Shown: positions 6,136-7,673 of the stretch, piece by piece | How the letters are laid out: each line of letters begins with the position of its first letter | Numbering within the stretch: position 1 is the stretch's first letter | DNA from: Ignavibacteria bacterium | GTDB lineage: Bacteria; Bacteroidota; Ignavibacteria; UBA10030; UBA6906 | Direction: 5' to 3' | NCBI GenBank assembly: GCA_029859455.1 | Contig: JAOUDE010000116.1 | Span: 1-7,673 of the forward strand | DNA: 7,673 nucleotides | Made by a program: the position numbers and the translations under genes | The notes under the pieces: model-generated | Databases searched by the model: none | What the model was told of the DNA's origin: nothing | The model's input: only the letters and a program-made list of their open reading frames with translations

Positions 6136-7673
6136 ATGCCGAAACAATCGAACAAAAGTGCCTCAGCGCGCCCGCGGAAGCCGGCGAAATCCTCCCGCAC
6201 CATCAGCGACCTCGATATTCATCTTCTTGCTGAAGGGAATCACTTCCGGCTGTATGAGAAACTGGGATCGCATTCCGGAACAAGAAAGGGTGTCGAGGGA
6301 ATCAACTTTGCTGTCTGGGCACCCAACGCAGAATCTGTTTCGGTGATCGGTGATTTCAATGACTGGAAGCCGGGAGCGGATCAGCTCGGGAATATCCCCG
6401 ACGGTGCCGGGATCTGGGAAGGGTTCGTTCCGGGTGTCCGGACAGGAGCACGATACAAGTATCATATCACCTCCCGGACAAAGAAATACTCCGTTGCAAA
6501 GGCAGATCCCTTTGCGTTCTGCGCCGAAGTTCCGCCCAACACAGCCTCCCGCGTCTGGGATCTCTCCTACCGGTGGGGGGACAAACGATGGATGACGCGG
6601 AGGAAGGAAAAGAACGGCCTCAACAGTCCGATCTCGATCTACGAAGTGCACCCCGGTTCCTGGCGCCGGGATGCCGACGGAGGACACCTTACGTATCGGG
6701 AGCTGGCCAGGGAACTGACGGCATACGTCCTGGAACTCGGCTATACACATGTCGAACTGATGCCGGTGATGGAACACCCGTTCTACGGTTCCTGGGGATA
6801 TCAGGTCACCGGCTTCTTTGCACCGACCAGCCGATACGGCAATCCTCAGGATTTCATGTACTTCGTCGATTACCTGCACAAGAACGGTATCGGGGTCATT
6901 CTCGACTGGGTACCATCGCATTTCCCCGGCGATGAACACGGGCTCGTTTATTTCGACGGAACGCATCTCTTCGAACACGCAAACCCTCAGGAAGGATATC
7001 ATCCTGACTGGAACAGCTATATTTTCAATTACGGAAGGAATGAGGTCCGGTCATTCCTGATCAGCAGTGCGCTCTACTGGTTCGATCTCTATCATATTGA
7101 CGGCATTCGTGTCGATGCCGTTGCCTCCATGCTCTACAGAGATTACTCACGCAAGGAGGGCGAATGGGTCCCGAACCGTTACGGGGGCCGGGAGAACCTG
7201 GAGGCGATTACGTTCCTGAAACGCCTCAATGAGGCGGTGTATGAGGCATTCCCCGACACTCAGATGATCGCAGAGGAATCCACGTCGTGGCCGATGGTCT
7301 CAAGGCCGATTTACCTCGGCGGCCTTGGCTTCGGTATGAAATGGAACATGGGTTGGATGCACGACACCCTGAAGTACTTCAGTACCGATCCGTTATTCAG
7401 GAAGTACGATCATGACAAGCTGACATTCAGCCTCTGGTACGCGTTCTCGGAGAACTTTCTGCTCTCCATTTCGCACGATGAGGTGGTCCACGGAAAGGGG
7501 TCGCTCCTGGCGAAGATGCCGGGGAACGAATGGCAGCACTTTGCCAACCTTCGCCTTCTGTTCGGCTACATGTTCGGTCACCCCGGAAAGAAACTCCACT
7601 TCATGGGGAGCGAGCTGGGAGTCTGGCGCGAATGGAATCATGACTCCGAGCTCGAATGGGATGTCCTGCAGTA
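6136..7673 (+). CDS. glgB: 1,4-alpha-glucan (glycogen) branching enzyme, C-terminus beyond the window
   Basis: The frame runs from an ATG at 6136 through 512 codons to the right edge. GlgB cuts an alpha-1,4-glucan chain and rejoins it by an alpha-1,6 bond during glycogen synthesis in the cytoplasm. A CBM48 domain (about 52-140; FAVWAPNAESVSVIGDFNDW at 58-77) precedes a GH13 barrel. Conserved positions are YEVHPGSW (169-176), DWVPSHF (257-263), the nucleophile Asp327 in GIRVDAVAS, Glu380 in MIAEEST, and His447-Asp448 in SHDEVVHGK. The trio Asp327, Glu380 and Asp448 matches E. coli Asp405, Glu458 and Asp526. The protein lacks the extra N-terminal N1 domain of the long E. coli type and instead has a basic, Ser-rich tail of about 21 residues. 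The missing part should hold the end of the barrel and the C-terminal beta domain. It follows the cotransporter by 16 bp with no clear Shine-Dalgarno site, so it is probably co-transcribed. Confidence 0.96.
   Translation, partial: MPKQSNKSASARPRKPAKSSRTISDLDIHLLAEGNHFRLYEKLGSHSGTRKGVEGINFAVWAPNAESVSVIGDFNDWKPGADQLGNIPDGAGIWEGFVPGVRTGARYKYHITSRTKKYSVAKADPFAFCAEVPPNTASRVWDLSYRWGDKRWMTRRKEKNGLNSPISIYEVHPGSWRRDADGGHLTYRELARELTAYVLELGYTHVELMPVMEHPFYGSWGYQVTGFFAPTSRYGNPQDFMYFVDYLHKNGIGVILDWVPSHFPGDEHGLVYFDGTHLFEHANPQEGYHPDWNSYIFNYGRNEVRSFLISSALYWFDLYHIDGIRVDAVASMLYRDYSRKEGEWVPNRYGGRENLEAITFLKRLNEAVYEAFPDTQMIAEESTSWPMVSRPIYLGGLGFGMKWNMGWMHDTLKYFSTDPLFRKYDHDKLTFSLWYAFSENFLLSISHDEVVHGKGSLLAKMPGNEWQHFANLRLLFGYMFGHPGKKLHFMGSELGVWREWNHDSELEWDVLQ

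Noticed and set aside
5631..6203. A 190-codon minus-strand frame across the cotransporter-glgB junction.
   Set aside because: It overlaps the conserved C-terminal domain of the cotransporter and the glgB start, with no family resemblance.
6163..7002. A 279-codon minus-strand frame opposite glgB.
   Set aside because: The plus strand codes for CBM48 and GH13 motifs throughout this interval; the minus frame is its shadow.

Overview
The window is a compact, moderately GC-rich bacterial chromosomal segment. It holds five protein genes, two of them cut by the window edges, and almost no non-coding DNA. The divergent outer gene encodes a lipoprotein with a lipobox and TPR repeats. The long gene set on the + strand encodes a membrane diadenylate cyclase, an MgtE magnesium channel, an SLC12-type cation-chloride cotransporter and a glycogen branching enzyme. 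Nothing identifies the phylum securely. The lipoprotein, the patchy use of Shine-Dalgarno sequences (clear for two genes, weak or absent for three) and the gene content would suit a Gram-negative lineage, perhaps in or near the Bacteroidota/FCB assemblage, but that is a guess. I see no mobile elements, CRISPR arrays, tRNA, rRNA or signs of recent transfer.

Layout: 1-1171 (minus) is a TPR lipoprotein whose C-terminus lies beyond the left edge. 1172-1323 is a 152-bp divergent intergenic region, the only substantial non-coding DNA, with candidate promoters for both directions. 1324-2505 (+) is a CdaA-type diadenylate cyclase with a fourth transmembrane helix and a YbbR domain fused to its C-terminus. 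2530-3840 (+) is a complete MgtE. 3840-6119 (+) is a complete SLC12-family cotransporter with a large cytosolic C-terminal domain; it starts at a GTG that shares one base with the mgtE stop codon (TAGTG). 6136-7673 (+) is glgB, complete through its catalytic centre but cut by the right edge.

The four + strand genes are spaced by 24 bp, a 1-bp overlap and 16 bp, so they probably form one operon. The most interesting point is functional. Cyclic di-AMP is the nucleotide known to control potassium, magnesium and osmolyte balance in other bacteria. Here its synthase is merged with the domain of its usual regulator (YbbR/CdaR) and placed directly upstream of a Mg2+ channel with a CBS pair and of a cotransporter that keeps the residues used for K+ and Na+ in animal NKCC1. 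I read this as a candidate c-di-AMP ion-homeostasis operon. That reading rests on gene families and order; no direct c-di-AMP target is shown by the sequence.
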